NCBI GenBank assembly: GCA_040392005.1
Contig: JBEBWT010000005.1
Coordinates: 22,064-86,063 of the forward strand
From: DASRQK01 sp040392005
GTDB taxonomy: Bacteria; Bacteroidota; Bacteroidia; Sphingobacteriales; Sphingobacteriaceae
Direction of reading: 5' to 3'
DNA length: 64,000 bases
The position numbers and the translations under genes were made by a program. Below are positions 26,648 to 33,782 of the stretch, in pieces (within the stretch, counting starts at the first letter, position 1; every line of letters begins with the position of its first letter). The notes under the pieces are model-generated. The model saw nothing but the letters and a program-made list of their open reading frames with translations, had not been told where the DNA came from and searched no databases.

Positions 26648-26731
26648 AAACTCCGGTATTTAGGATTTCAGATCTAGTCCCTCTCCCTGCGGTCAGGGCC
26701 AAAGGCTCTGAAATCCTAAATACCGGAGTTT
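26648..26731 (+). repeat. Long hairpin with conserved loop, element 1 (fabI 3' region)
   Basis: Perfect 25-bp inverted repeat (26648-26672 / 26707-26731) enclosing a 34-nt loop (26673-26706). The loop, read in the fabI direction, starts TCTAGTC, contains CTCCCTGCGGTC and ends GCCAAAGGC. Nearly the same loop occurs in element 2 on the opposite strand, with stems of different sequence. The loop can itself form small stems (CCCTG / CAGGG and GCC / GGC). A T-rich run follows, so it may act as the fabI terminator. Confidence 0.85.
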
Positions 26732-26787
26732 ATTTTTTTAAACTTCAGTGGGATAAAGGATTATCCCGAAGTAGCTCCCAAATTTTT

Positions 26788-26814
26788 ATTTGTTTTTTCA
26801 GGGCCTTTGGCTCC
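26788..26814 (-). repeat. Partial copy (element 3) of the conserved-loop hairpin
   Basis: 27 bp identical to 26865-26891 of element 2, covering one stem arm plus the GCCAAAGGC end of the loop (in the - orientation). There is no matching second arm. It lies between elements 1 and 2 and looks like a truncated duplication of element 2. The rest of the 302-bp gap (26633-26934) holds elements 1 and 2 and no gene. Confidence 0.75.
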
Positions 26815-26858
26815 GGTCACTAAGGATTGATGTGTGATCATCTCCAAAAAACCTCCAG

Positions 26859-26935
26859 GTATGAATTTGTTTTTTCAGGGCCTTTGGCTCCCGACCGCAG
26901 GGAGGGAGACTAGACCTGAAAAAACAAATTCATAC
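26859..26935 (-). repeat. Long hairpin with conserved loop, element 2 (lipoprotein 3' region)
   Basis: Perfect 21-bp inverted repeat (26859-26879 / 26915-26935) around a 35-nt loop (26880-26914). One arm reaches the last base of the stop codon of the lipoprotein gene at 26935. In that gene's direction the loop reads TCTAGTC, then CTCCCTGCGGTC, then GCCAAAGGC, as in element 1. Stem sequences differ from element 1 except the 6-7 bp next to the loop (TTTCAGR / YCTGAAA). Confidence 0.85.
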
Positions 26936-27354
26936 TACTCGATATAATCGGTTTCCGAAAGAATAATCTTGACCATCACCTTATCCGGTATTGGAACCAG
27001 GATACTCTGGTCAATCAGTGGATCTTCGGCATAAATGGTGACTTTTCCGAGTGAATACCTGACCGAATAAGCGACACCATCAAATGTGGCGGGCAGAATA
27101 TCATAACTCTGCTCATTGTCAAAACTCATCGCCACACTCACGCCACCCTGTTTGATGTAATAATTTGTCAATTCCGGCAGGTTCAGTGTATGGAAGATCC
27201 GATAGCCATTGTCTGTCCATTGATTTGAGAAAATGGTATAAACAAAGGACCTATTCGGATTGGGATAAAAATTTTCAATGATGTTTGTTTTCTCACAGGA
27301 GGAAAGGGTCAGGAGAGCGACCATTCCAATCATAGTGGCTAAAATCTTTTTCAT
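26935..27354 (-). CDS. Small lipoprotein of unknown function
   Basis: 139 residues with a signal peptide and lipobox LSSC (Cys20). The mature part is short and beta-rich (for example VYTIFSNQWTDNGYRIFHTL), ending VMVKIILSETDYIE. No known domain was recognised. It is the last gene of a leftward group after two FKBP-type lipoproteins (109 bp gap), so it may be made with them. Its stop codon abuts hairpin element 2. Confidence 0.7.
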   Translation of the reverse strand: MKKILATMIGMVALLTLSSCEKTNIIENFYPNPNRSFVYTIFSNQWTDNGYRIFHTLNLPELTNYYIKQGGVSVAMSFDNEQSYDILPATFDGVAYSVRYSLGKVTIYAEDPLIDQSILVPIPDKVMVKIILSETDYIE

Positions 27355-27463
27355 ACGCTGAATTTGTTAAGTACGTGATTCCTCTGATTCCGGAACACAA
27401 CCAATAAGTGTCCCTTTATTGCTAAGACAACAACAGAGAGACAAGGTTTAATATATGAAAGGC

Positions 27464-28384
27464 TTATTCTACAATTTCGACTTCGAAATCCAGTGAAATG
27501 AAGGGCGCTATGTTTTCATTTCCTGAGGGGCCGTATGCATACTTGCTGGGTGTCATGAATCGGATTTTTCCACCGACCCTGATCAAAGGAATGATCTTGG
27601 TCCAGGCGGAAATGGTGCCTCCTCCGAGGTTCAATTCCACTCCATCCGTATTGGTTTCCAATTGATTGCCTGCAGGATCTTTCAGCGTATATTTAGCGGT
27701 CACTGTACTGTTGGCCGTGATCGTGCTTCCGGTACCTGCTTCAATAATCCGGTAATAGATATTGTCGCTTGTTTTTTCAAAATCATCGACTGAAAAGCCT
27801 GCCTTTGCGATGGAAGCACGAATGACTCTATCTTCGTAATCATCCAGGTCATCATAGACGGAGATCAGATAGTCAAGGGAGGCATTTGGAGGGATTCCCA
27901 GCGTCCGGCTCCCGGCCCTGCCCCATCCTGTCAATCGGGAAGGAACAATAATCCGGATTTGTCCATTGGTCTGCTGCAAAACATCCCTGACTACATATTT
28001 CAGATCATCCTGACGCTCCACCGGTGAATTGGGTGTTCCGGCCGCTGACGATCCAAAGGGGAAGTAGCCCATAAAATCCAGGTAACGATTGGAAGCCGAT
28101 AACGTATCGCTGGCATTATATACCCCATCCAGACTCCTGATCGTAAAAATCATTGGGTATGATTTGTCAAACCGGATTTCTGCTCCAGTACCCTGCTGAA
28201 TGACCTGATAATAGAGATCCGTATTCTTATATTGTTGAACCGTCAGGTTATTTTTGATAATATAGGCATTGATATTTTCATTGTCCAGCTCTTCAATGGT
28301 CTGATATACTTTTTTTTCACAGGAACCAAAGCCAAGCAATAAGGCCATTGAAAACAGTACAAGGTAAACCGGGGATTTTCTCAT
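27464..28384 (-). CDS. Lipoprotein with tandem FKBP-type peptidyl-prolyl isomerase domains
   Basis: 306 residues from ATG 28384. Signal peptide with lipobox GFGSC (Cys22). Two FKBP-like domains: a divergent first one (about 45-195, YYQVIQQGTG at its start) and a more regular second one (about 210-306, YYRIIEAGTGSTITANSTVTAKYTL ... YAYGPSGNENIAPFISLDFEVEI). Likely assists folding of envelope proteins by cis/trans proline isomerisation, but many aromatic active-site residues of FKBP are altered, so activity is uncertain. Starts 8 bp after the upstream FKBP gene ends. Confidence 0.85.
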   Translation of the reverse strand: MRKSPVYLVLFSMALLLGFGSCEKKVYQTIEELDNENINAYIIKNNLTVQQYKNTDLYYQVIQQGTGAEIRFDKSYPMIFTIRSLDGVYNASDTLSASNRYLDFMGYFPFGSSAAGTPNSPVERQDDLKYVVRDVLQQTNGQIRIIVPSRLTGWGRAGSRTLGIPPNASLDYLISVYDDLDDYEDRVIRASIAKAGFSVDDFEKTSDNIYYRIIEAGTGSTITANSTVTAKYTLKDPAGNQLETNTDGVELNLGGGTISAWTKIIPLIRVGGKIRFMTPSKYAYGPSGNENIAPFISLDFEVEIVE

Positions 28385-28392
28385 CAATGCTA

Positions 28393-28944
28393 TTATTTGA
28401 TATTCAGTACTTTGATTTCGAAATACAACGGAGAGTTCGCAGGGATCACTCCGTATGCATTGTTCTGGTATGCATAATAGGAGGGAGTCACGATCCTAAT
28501 AACCGATCCCTTTTTCAATCCCAATTCAGTGAGTCCGATTGTTTCCTTGCCACTGATCATTTTTGGAAGGAAAGCGGAATGCCATGCGGTTACCAGCGAT
28601 CCAAGGTTAAACTCCGCTCCTGAAAGACTATTGTTTGAGTCAAAGACTTCTCCACTCAATAGTTTACCCGTATAATTAACACTGACGGTAGGTGATACGA
28701 CCAGTCCGGTTGATACATCCAATTGATAAACGTACGAATCCGGGTCACCCGCCTCCACTATCTCATACCAAATAGAGGTACGCTCATCATAGTTCGCATC
28801 CGGAAGGTTCGCTGCAACATACTCCGCAATGATTGGTTTTTCAATTTCCAACTGTGCCTCAAAATCGAAAGGCTCTATATCTTTTATACATCCGGCAGCT
28901 ACCAATGTAAACAGGGACAGCACAATAATTCCTAACTTCTTCAT
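28393..28944 (-). CDS. FKBP-type peptidyl-prolyl isomerase lipoprotein
   Basis: 183 residues, lipobox AAGC (Cys19), then a linker and one FKBP-like domain (about 60-183: IWYEIVEAGDPDS, VSVNYTGKLLSGEVFDSN, FLPKMISGKETIGLTELGLKKGSVIRIVTPSYYAYQ, PLYFEIKVL). The VNYTGKL..G..FDS motif is classic FKBP. Similar lipoproteins (GldI and relatives) occur in gliding Bacteroidota. First gene of the lipoprotein group, with promoter box at 28970. Confidence 0.88.
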   Translation of the reverse strand: MKKLGIIVLSLFTLVAAGCIKDIEPFDFEAQLEIEKPIIAEYVAANLPDANYDERTSIWYEIVEAGDPDSYVYQLDVSTGLVVSPTVSVNYTGKLLSGEVFDSNNSLSGAEFNLGSLVTAWHSAFLPKMISGKETIGLTELGLKKGSVIRIVTPSYYAYQNNAYGVIPANSPLYFEIKVLNIK

Positions 28945-28969
28945 AGTTTTATTCTTGATTTCAATTTTG

Positions 28970-28977
28970 CAAAGTTA
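28970..28977 (-). promoter_or_regulatory. Promoter -7 element (TAACTTTG) of the FKBP lipoprotein group
   Basis: CAAAGTTA on + is TAACTTTG on -, 26 bp upstream of the ATG at 28944. No convincing -33 TTG. Confidence 0.5.
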
Positions 28978-29027
28978 TTCAAATATTTGAATTTATTCCG
29001 GTATTAACAGTTTTTAACATCAAATAG

Positions 29028-29507
29028 TCACTGATTCTGTTGTAGTAGTTCTTTTAATTTTTTCCTACTCAGATACTCAAAGTGCCTGGACCTGACTTTG
29101 AATTCCTCATCCAGAAATATGGTAACCGGTACGGTCACTTTTCCTTTCCTGTCGCCAAAGAGTCTGGCAAGTTCATGTAACCCTTTTTTTCTACCTGAAT
29201 ATTCTTTGTTCAGGAATACCTGTCCATCAAATATTACGGTGTCCCTTGATTCCGCATCAAAGTGGACGGCATAATAATTCTCATTGACTATGCGGACTAT
29301 TTCCGGATCTGTAAATACTTCCCGGTGCATTTTGCGGCAATAGGCACACCATTCTGTATGAAAATTGATCAGCACACTTTTTGGATTGCTATCCAGTGAA
29401 TCCGATAATTGTTCAAAAGAGATCCAATTGATCTTTTCTCTTTCCTGTGCCAGGCCCGCCTGGCAGTAGAGGACGGTCAGGATAAACAGGGTGATCAGTT
29501 GTTTCAT
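29028..29507 (-). CDS. Exported thioredoxin-like protein
   Basis: 159 residues from the ATG at 29507; the open frame extends upstream but lacks a standard start. Signal peptide (about 1-20, ending QAGLAQ), then a thioredoxin fold with the active-site pair C54-AYC57 in FHTEWCAYCRKMHREVF, and the cis-Pro region TVPVTIFLDEE. Likely a periplasmic disulfide reductase. It lies downstream of the TonB receptor in the same direction, with a hairpin between them; because that receptor has a CxxC pair in its plug, a redox link is an attractive but unproven idea. Confidence 0.85.
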   Translation of the reverse strand: MKQLITLFILTVLYCQAGLAQEREKINWISFEQLSDSLDSNPKSVLINFHTEWCAYCRKMHREVFTDPEIVRIVNENYYAVHFDAESRDTVIFDGQVFLNKEYSGRKKGLHELARLFGDRKGKVTVPVTIFLDEEFKVRSRHFEYLSRKKLKELLQQNQ

Positions 29508-29524
29508 CAGTATATTTTTTATCA

Positions 29525-29572
29525 AAATCCGGGATAAGAAAGCACTTTACTTTTCCCCCTTATCCCGGATTT
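29525..29572 (-). terminator. Long-stem hairpin between TonB receptor and thioredoxin-like genes
   Basis: Perfect 14-bp inverted repeat (29525-29538 / 29559-29572: AAATCCGGGATAAG and its complement) with a 20-nt loop. It starts 8 bp after the TonB receptor stop and ends 17 bp before the next start. A terminator or processing stem; no long T run follows directly. Confidence 0.6.
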
Positions 29573-29580
29573 ACATTCGA

Positions 29581-31944
29581 TTAATTATGGAAATGCCCAA
29601 TTTTCAGACCAAAAACAAAAGTGCGGGGTCTGGATGGTCCATAAACATAATCTGAATCCCTTTCCGCACCCCGATCAAAATCGGACTGATAACTATTTAG
29701 CATATTCTGTACACCGACATTCGCTTCGATATTGAAATGGTCCCTGATCTTGAACATGTAACCGACCCGCATATTGATTTCTGCAAATTGCCTGGAATTG
29801 ATCAGTTGCCGGTTTACCTGATGCGGCACCAGCATGGACCCGGTATAAACTCCGGTCACATCAATAGAAAGCAGATCGGTTGCCTTCCAATTGCTGTTCA
29901 GGTAGCCATACATATCCGGTGTCCGGACAAACCGGTCCACTGAAATTCCCGGCAGATTATTCGCTTCATCTGCCTCTATGATTTGCTGTGCCACCCTGTA
30001 TCTGGAACGCTGAATGGTACCTCCGGCCTGGAGACTCCAGAATGCGGAAGGAGCAATGCTCAACTCAATATTGCTTCCGGCCACATAGGCACCCTCCCCA
30101 TTTCTCATTTCATCCAGGATCACTCCTTCCAGTTCATTGGTACGGACGGTGGTGAAGGGATTGAGCAGATCGGTGAAAAAACCTTCAACGAGTGCATTGA
30201 ACTGGGTATTGCCAAAGTTGGTTGTATAATTGAAAGAACCAGTATAGGCATTGGCATACTCTGTTTTCAGGTTATCGGAAAGCAGGACGAATACCTGTTC
30301 ACCACCCACCGAAGATACGTGCATGTCCTCGTTGAAGGCCTGTGGTGCCCGGAATCCCCGTGCATACCCCCCCCTGAATTGCAGCTCGTCTGTTAGATTA
30401 TACAGGATGGTCAGGCGGGGGCTGAATGATCCCGTACTGACCTTTGAGCTCCTGTTAAGATTCTTCAGGCTGTACCGCCCATCAATTTTTACATAATCGT
30501 ACCGGGCTCCGATCAGCGCAGTAAAAGCCTTGACCGGCTTCCATTCGTACTGGGCATAGGCGCCGGCGCTGTTCGACTGCTGATCAACAGTGCGGTTATA
30601 ACCTTCAATTTTATCAATGGTATTGTTGTGTTGATGTTCAAAGCCGGTGGTGAACACATCATTTTCAAAGGACCGGGTATATTGTGCGCCGGTTACTAAA
30701 GCATAATCAGTGGTATTGCCATAGGCATTCGCTGCCATGACGCTGTCCCTGGGGTCCGTGCTGCCAACCAGTCCACCATAATAACTCTCTCTTTTTGTGC
30801 CCTGAGCCGAACCATATAAAGAGACTTTATGTTTATAATCCCTGCTATACTGATCGTAGGTGAGGCCACCCATAAACGTTTTGTGATCCAGTTGCTCGGT
30901 GATATCGGTAAAATGAGGCGCCAGATCCAGGCGGTCACCACCTCTTCTGAACTCATTGATAGCACTCAGGTCCATCGTGATATTATTATATTCAGTTGGT
31001 CTGTAAAACGCTTTGGCACCAAAGGTAGTGTTGTGCAATTTGGTCATCTCCGTAAATCCATCCCCGTTGGCATCGTAAGCCTGCCTGACACGGTTCATCC
31101 CATAAAAGGTCACCCCACTCATGAGGTCCTCTTCCACAATGGATGCATTGAAATCGACAGTATTGTCCCATTTTTTTCCATCGATCAGGGCATTACTGGT
31201 GGCAACTTGCCAATTATTCTCTACCGGTTCTCTGGTAATGACATTGATGGTGCCCGCAATTGCGTTCGAGCCATACAGAGCCGATCCGCCGCTTCTGACC
31301 ACTTCAATGCGATCGATCATGCTGGTTGGGATCTGATCCAGACCATAAACACTGTTCAGGGCGCTGAAAACGGACCTGCTATTGATCAGTATCTGCGAAT
31401 ATCCACCTTCGAGTCCGTTGAGACGTACCTGGGAGAATCCGCAGTTCTGGCAATTGGTTTCCACCCGTACACCGGGTTGGAAATTCAGGGATTCCGACAT
31501 GGCAACCGATTGGGTCGCATTGAATATTTTGTTACTGACCACGTTGACGATCACCGCTGCCTCCTTGCGGATGACCCCGTATCGGGTAGCGCTTACGACC
31601 ACTTCGTTCAGATTGAGGTTGTCCTCAAGTAAAAATTCATCGATCGTCAGCGTTTCCCCCGCCTTGAGATTGATATTCCATGTGTTGGGCTGAAAGCCTA
31701 CCGCTCTGACCGATAGGGTATATTTCCCTTCCGGAATATTGGAGAGAACAAACACGCCTGAGTCGTCTGTGACTGCGCCGAAAGACGTGCGCTCCAGTGT
31801 AACAGTGGCTCCGCTGATTGCGATTTTGTTTTTGGTGGTGATCGAGCCGGATATGGTTCCGGAACCTTGTGCCATCGTCTGATTGATATTGAACAACAGT
31901 GCGATCGCCAGGAAAGCAGAAAAATTTAGTTTCAGTAATTTCAT
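29581..31944 (-). CDS. TonB-dependent outer-membrane receptor with CxxC plug motif
   Basis: 787 residues. Signal peptide (about 1-25), carboxypeptidase-D-like domain (about 28-107), plug domain (about 112-235) and a 22-strand-type barrel. The plug contains C165 and C168 (NCQNCGF), just before QVRLNGLEGGYSQILINSR, a conserved variant in one group of Bacteroidota receptors. Barrel ends ...GLKIGHFHN. It should import a TonB-dependent ligand; together with the His-rich protein just upstream, a metal or metal complex is the best guess. Transport is energised by TonB/ExbBD, not seen here. Confidence 0.93.
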   Translation of the reverse strand: MKLLKLNFSAFLAIALLFNINQTMAQGSGTISGSITTKNKIAISGATVTLERTSFGAVTDDSGVFVLSNIPEGKYTLSVRAVGFQPNTWNINLKAGETLTIDEFLLEDNLNLNEVVVSATRYGVIRKEAAVIVNVVSNKIFNATQSVAMSESLNFQPGVRVETNCQNCGFSQVRLNGLEGGYSQILINSRSVFSALNSVYGLDQIPTSMIDRIEVVRSGGSALYGSNAIAGTINVITREPVENNWQVATSNALIDGKKWDNTVDFNASIVEEDLMSGVTFYGMNRVRQAYDANGDGFTEMTKLHNTTFGAKAFYRPTEYNNITMDLSAINEFRRGGDRLDLAPHFTDITEQLDHKTFMGGLTYDQYSRDYKHKVSLYGSAQGTKRESYYGGLVGSTDPRDSVMAANAYGNTTDYALVTGAQYTRSFENDVFTTGFEHQHNNTIDKIEGYNRTVDQQSNSAGAYAQYEWKPVKAFTALIGARYDYVKIDGRYSLKNLNRSSKVSTGSFSPRLTILYNLTDELQFRGGYARGFRAPQAFNEDMHVSSVGGEQVFVLLSDNLKTEYANAYTGSFNYTTNFGNTQFNALVEGFFTDLLNPFTTVRTNELEGVILDEMRNGEGAYVAGSNIELSIAPSAFWSLQAGGTIQRSRYRVAQQIIEADEANNLPGISVDRFVRTPDMYGYLNSNWKATDLLSIDVTGVYTGSMLVPHQVNRQLINSRQFAEINMRVGYMFKIRDHFNIEANVGVQNMLNSYQSDFDRGAERDSDYVYGPSRPRTFVFGLKIGHFHN

Positions 31945-32046
31945 AAAATATTAAGAGTAAGGATTGCATGTTCCCATCCACGAAAACAGCCGGCAAGCGA
32001 CTGAATTGTCTCTGGATGTAATTTTGTCTAAATACATAGGCGGAGC

Positions 32047-32062
32047 CCCTCAATGATGAGGG
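32047..32062. terminator. Hairpin between the His-rich and TonB receptor genes
   Basis: Stem CCCTCA / TGAGGG with ATGA loop, 17 bp after the end of the His-rich gene. On the - strand it is preceded, not followed, by a T run overlapping the stop codon (GATTTTTTCAGG), so a terminator role is doubtful; it could be a processing or stability stem. Confidence 0.4.
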
Positions 32063-32078
32063 CCGGAGCCTGAAAAAA

Positions 32079-32441
32079 TCAGACAAACTGGGGAGGACCC
32101 CTCAGATAGAAATGCTGATCGCAGTCTTGAGTGACTCCGGGGACCAATGCGATGGATTGCAGCACAAGGGGTTTTCCCCATGTTGCGGCGTCAAATACCA
32201 AGCCATCGGTTTGCAGGTAGGACCCGTTAAACACAACATCCAGAAAATGAATCTCATTATCTGTATGTTTATGCTTAGTCCCGTCCGGATCGGTTTTGAG
32301 GTTATAGGGGTGTGTGTGAACAATGATCTGCCCTGAGGATGTGGTATGCTTGTGCATAAACAGGGTGCCACTACCGATAATACCGATCAGTAGCACCACC
32401 TGTACATAAGCTATCAGAATCCTAAATGACTTCCCGCACAT
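32079..32441 (-). CDS. His-rich membrane-anchored or exported protein, likely metal-binding
   Basis: 120 residues: one hydrophobic segment (about 8-28), then a His-rich stretch with His at 30, 32, 42, 44, 57, 59 and 65 (FMHKHTTSSG, VHTHPYNL, TKHKHTDNEIHFLD), and a C-terminal part with another DCDQHF. The His pattern suggests periplasmic binding of zinc, copper or nickel. It precedes the CxxC-plug TonB receptor by 134 bp in the same direction, and I recall such small His-rich proteins beside TonB receptors in this phylum. No family name can be given with confidence. Confidence 0.65.
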   Translation of the reverse strand: MCGKSFRILIAYVQVVLLIGIIGSGTLFMHKHTTSSGQIIVHTHPYNLKTDPDGTKHKHTDNEIHFLDVVFNGSYLQTDGLVFDAATWGKPLVLQSIALVPGVTQDCDQHFYLRGPPQFV

Positions 32442-32528
32442 ACATTATTTCCCCGAAATACGTTTTTCAAATAAGTGGTATGCCCACAGACATCCCACAA
32501 TAATACAATAATAGGCATAATCTGAAAT

Positions 32529-32566
32529 CCCCCGATATTGTATCGGATTTAATACAATACCGGGGG
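32529..32566 (-). terminator. Long stem-loop after recA
   Basis: 15-bp arms CCCCCGATATTGTAT / ATACAATACCGGGGG with one mismatch and an 8-nt loop, 24 bp after the recA stop codon. Probable recA terminator, also facing the promoter side of the His-rich gene. The T tract is weak. Confidence 0.65.
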
Positions 32567-32590
32567 ACTGGATCTGACGAAATCAGACGA

Positions 32591-33595
32591 CTATTTCTCC
32601 AGATGTTCTCCTGTCACTTCTTCCTTGATCCGGGTCTCCAATTCATCCATGAGATCCGGATTGTCCAGCAAGAGTGTTTTGACCGCGTCACGGCCCTGTC
32701 CCAACTTGGTGTCGCCATAACTGAACCAGGAACCGGATTTTTTAATGATATTGAATTCTACTCCCAGATCGATGATCTCACCCACCTTGGAGATTCCTTC
32801 ACCAAACATGATGTCGAATTCGGCTATACGGAAGGGAGGAGCTACCTTGTTTTTGACAATTTTTACCTTGACCCGGTTTCCGGATACTTCGTCCGCATCC
32901 TTGATCTGGGCGATCCGGCGGATGTCCAACCTTACCGATGCGTAGAATTTCAATGCATTACCGCCGGTGGTTGTTTCCGGGTTACCAAACATGACTCCGA
33001 TTTTTTCACGCAACTGATTGATGAAAATGCAGCAGCAATTGGTTTTTGAAATCGTGCCTGTCAGTTTACGCAGGGCCTGGCTCATCAGCCGGGCCTGGAG
33101 ACCCATTTTGGAATCCCCCATTTCGCCCTCGATCTCTCCTTTTGGCACCAGAGCGGCCACCGAGTCGATCACGATCACATCAATTGCACCTGACCTGATC
33201 AGGTTATCCGCTATTTCCAGTGCCTGTTCACCATTGTCCGGCTGGGCGATCAGCAGGTTTTCTATATCCACCCCCAGTTTTTTGGCATAATATTTATCGA
33301 ATGCGTGTTCCGCATCGATGAAGGCGGCAATGCCCCCGCTCTTCTGGGCTTCGGCAATGATATGGGTAGCCAGTGTTGTTTTTCCCGAGGATTCAGGACC
33401 ATAGATCTCGATCACCCTGCCTTTGGGAACCCCGCCGATACCCAAGGCAATGTCCAGTCCGAGGGAACCGGTCGAAATGGCATCTATGGGTTCGACCGCT
33501 GCGTCCCCTAATTTCATGACAGCCCCCTTGCCGTACGATTTTTCCAGTTTATCCAGCGTAAGCTGCAGTGCTTTCAATTTCTCCTGATTGCTCAT
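32591..33595 (-). CDS. recA: Recombinase RecA
   Basis: Homologous recombination and SOS co-protease. 334 residues from ATG 33595 (MSNQEKLKALQLTLDKLEKSYGKGAVM); the open frame extends ten codons further without support. Walker A GPESSGKT at 66-73, Walker B VIVIDSVAAL, L2-region GGNALKFYASVRLDIRR, and a C-terminal acidic/helical end. The C-terminal tail is short, as is normal in this phylum. The AT-rich 187-bp leader side (33596-33782) contains a -7 box at 33614. No LexA-type box was found by eye. Confidence 0.98.
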   Translation of the reverse strand: MSNQEKLKALQLTLDKLEKSYGKGAVMKLGDAAVEPIDAISTGSLGLDIALGIGGVPKGRVIEIYGPESSGKTTLATHIIAEAQKSGGIAAFIDAEHAFDKYYAKKLGVDIENLLIAQPDNGEQALEIADNLIRSGAIDVIVIDSVAALVPKGEIEGEMGDSKMGLQARLMSQALRKLTGTISKTNCCCIFINQLREKIGVMFGNPETTTGGNALKFYASVRLDIRRIAQIKDADEVSGNRVKVKIVKNKVAPPFRIAEFDIMFGEGISKVGEIIDLGVEFNIIKKSGSWFSYGDTKLGQGRDAVKTLLLDNPDLMDELETRIKEEVTGEHLEK

Positions 33596-33613
33596 ATTTT
33601 TAGTTTTATGGGT

Positions 33614-33621
33614 CAAAAATA
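33614..33621 (-). promoter_or_regulatory. Promoter -7 element (TATTTTTG) of recA
   Basis: CAAAAATA on + reads TATTTTTG on -, 18 bp upstream of the recA ATG. No TTG at the right -33 distance; the region is very AT-rich, so a chance match is possible. Confidence 0.4.
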
Positions 33622-33782
33622 GCAATTAAATCCAAAATACTAAAAATTTTTGCAAAAATATTTTACAAAACTTAGTATTTCTTATTAATGGTAAAGATAC
33701 GAATAAAATTTTACAATAGAAAATTAAAATTACATTAAAATAAAAATAATTTCTATAAAGACGCCTTATACACCAAAAACTA

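Noticed and set aside
30829..31632. 267-codon plus-strand frame inside the TonB receptor gene
   Set aside because: The opposite-strand receptor is certain; this frame has no support.
32030..32090. Possible fourth copy of the conserved-loop hairpin family (TTTTTTCAGG, CTCCGG, CCCTCA on the minus strand)
   Set aside because: It shares only TTTTTTCAGG and a few C-rich bases and lacks TCTAGTC, TGCGGTC and GCCAAAGGC; listed only as a plain hairpin.
33622..33782. Origin-like or regulatory site in the AT-rich stretch upstream of recA
   Set aside because: No DnaA boxes, no repeats and no LexA-like palindrome visible; ordinary AT-rich intergenic DNA.
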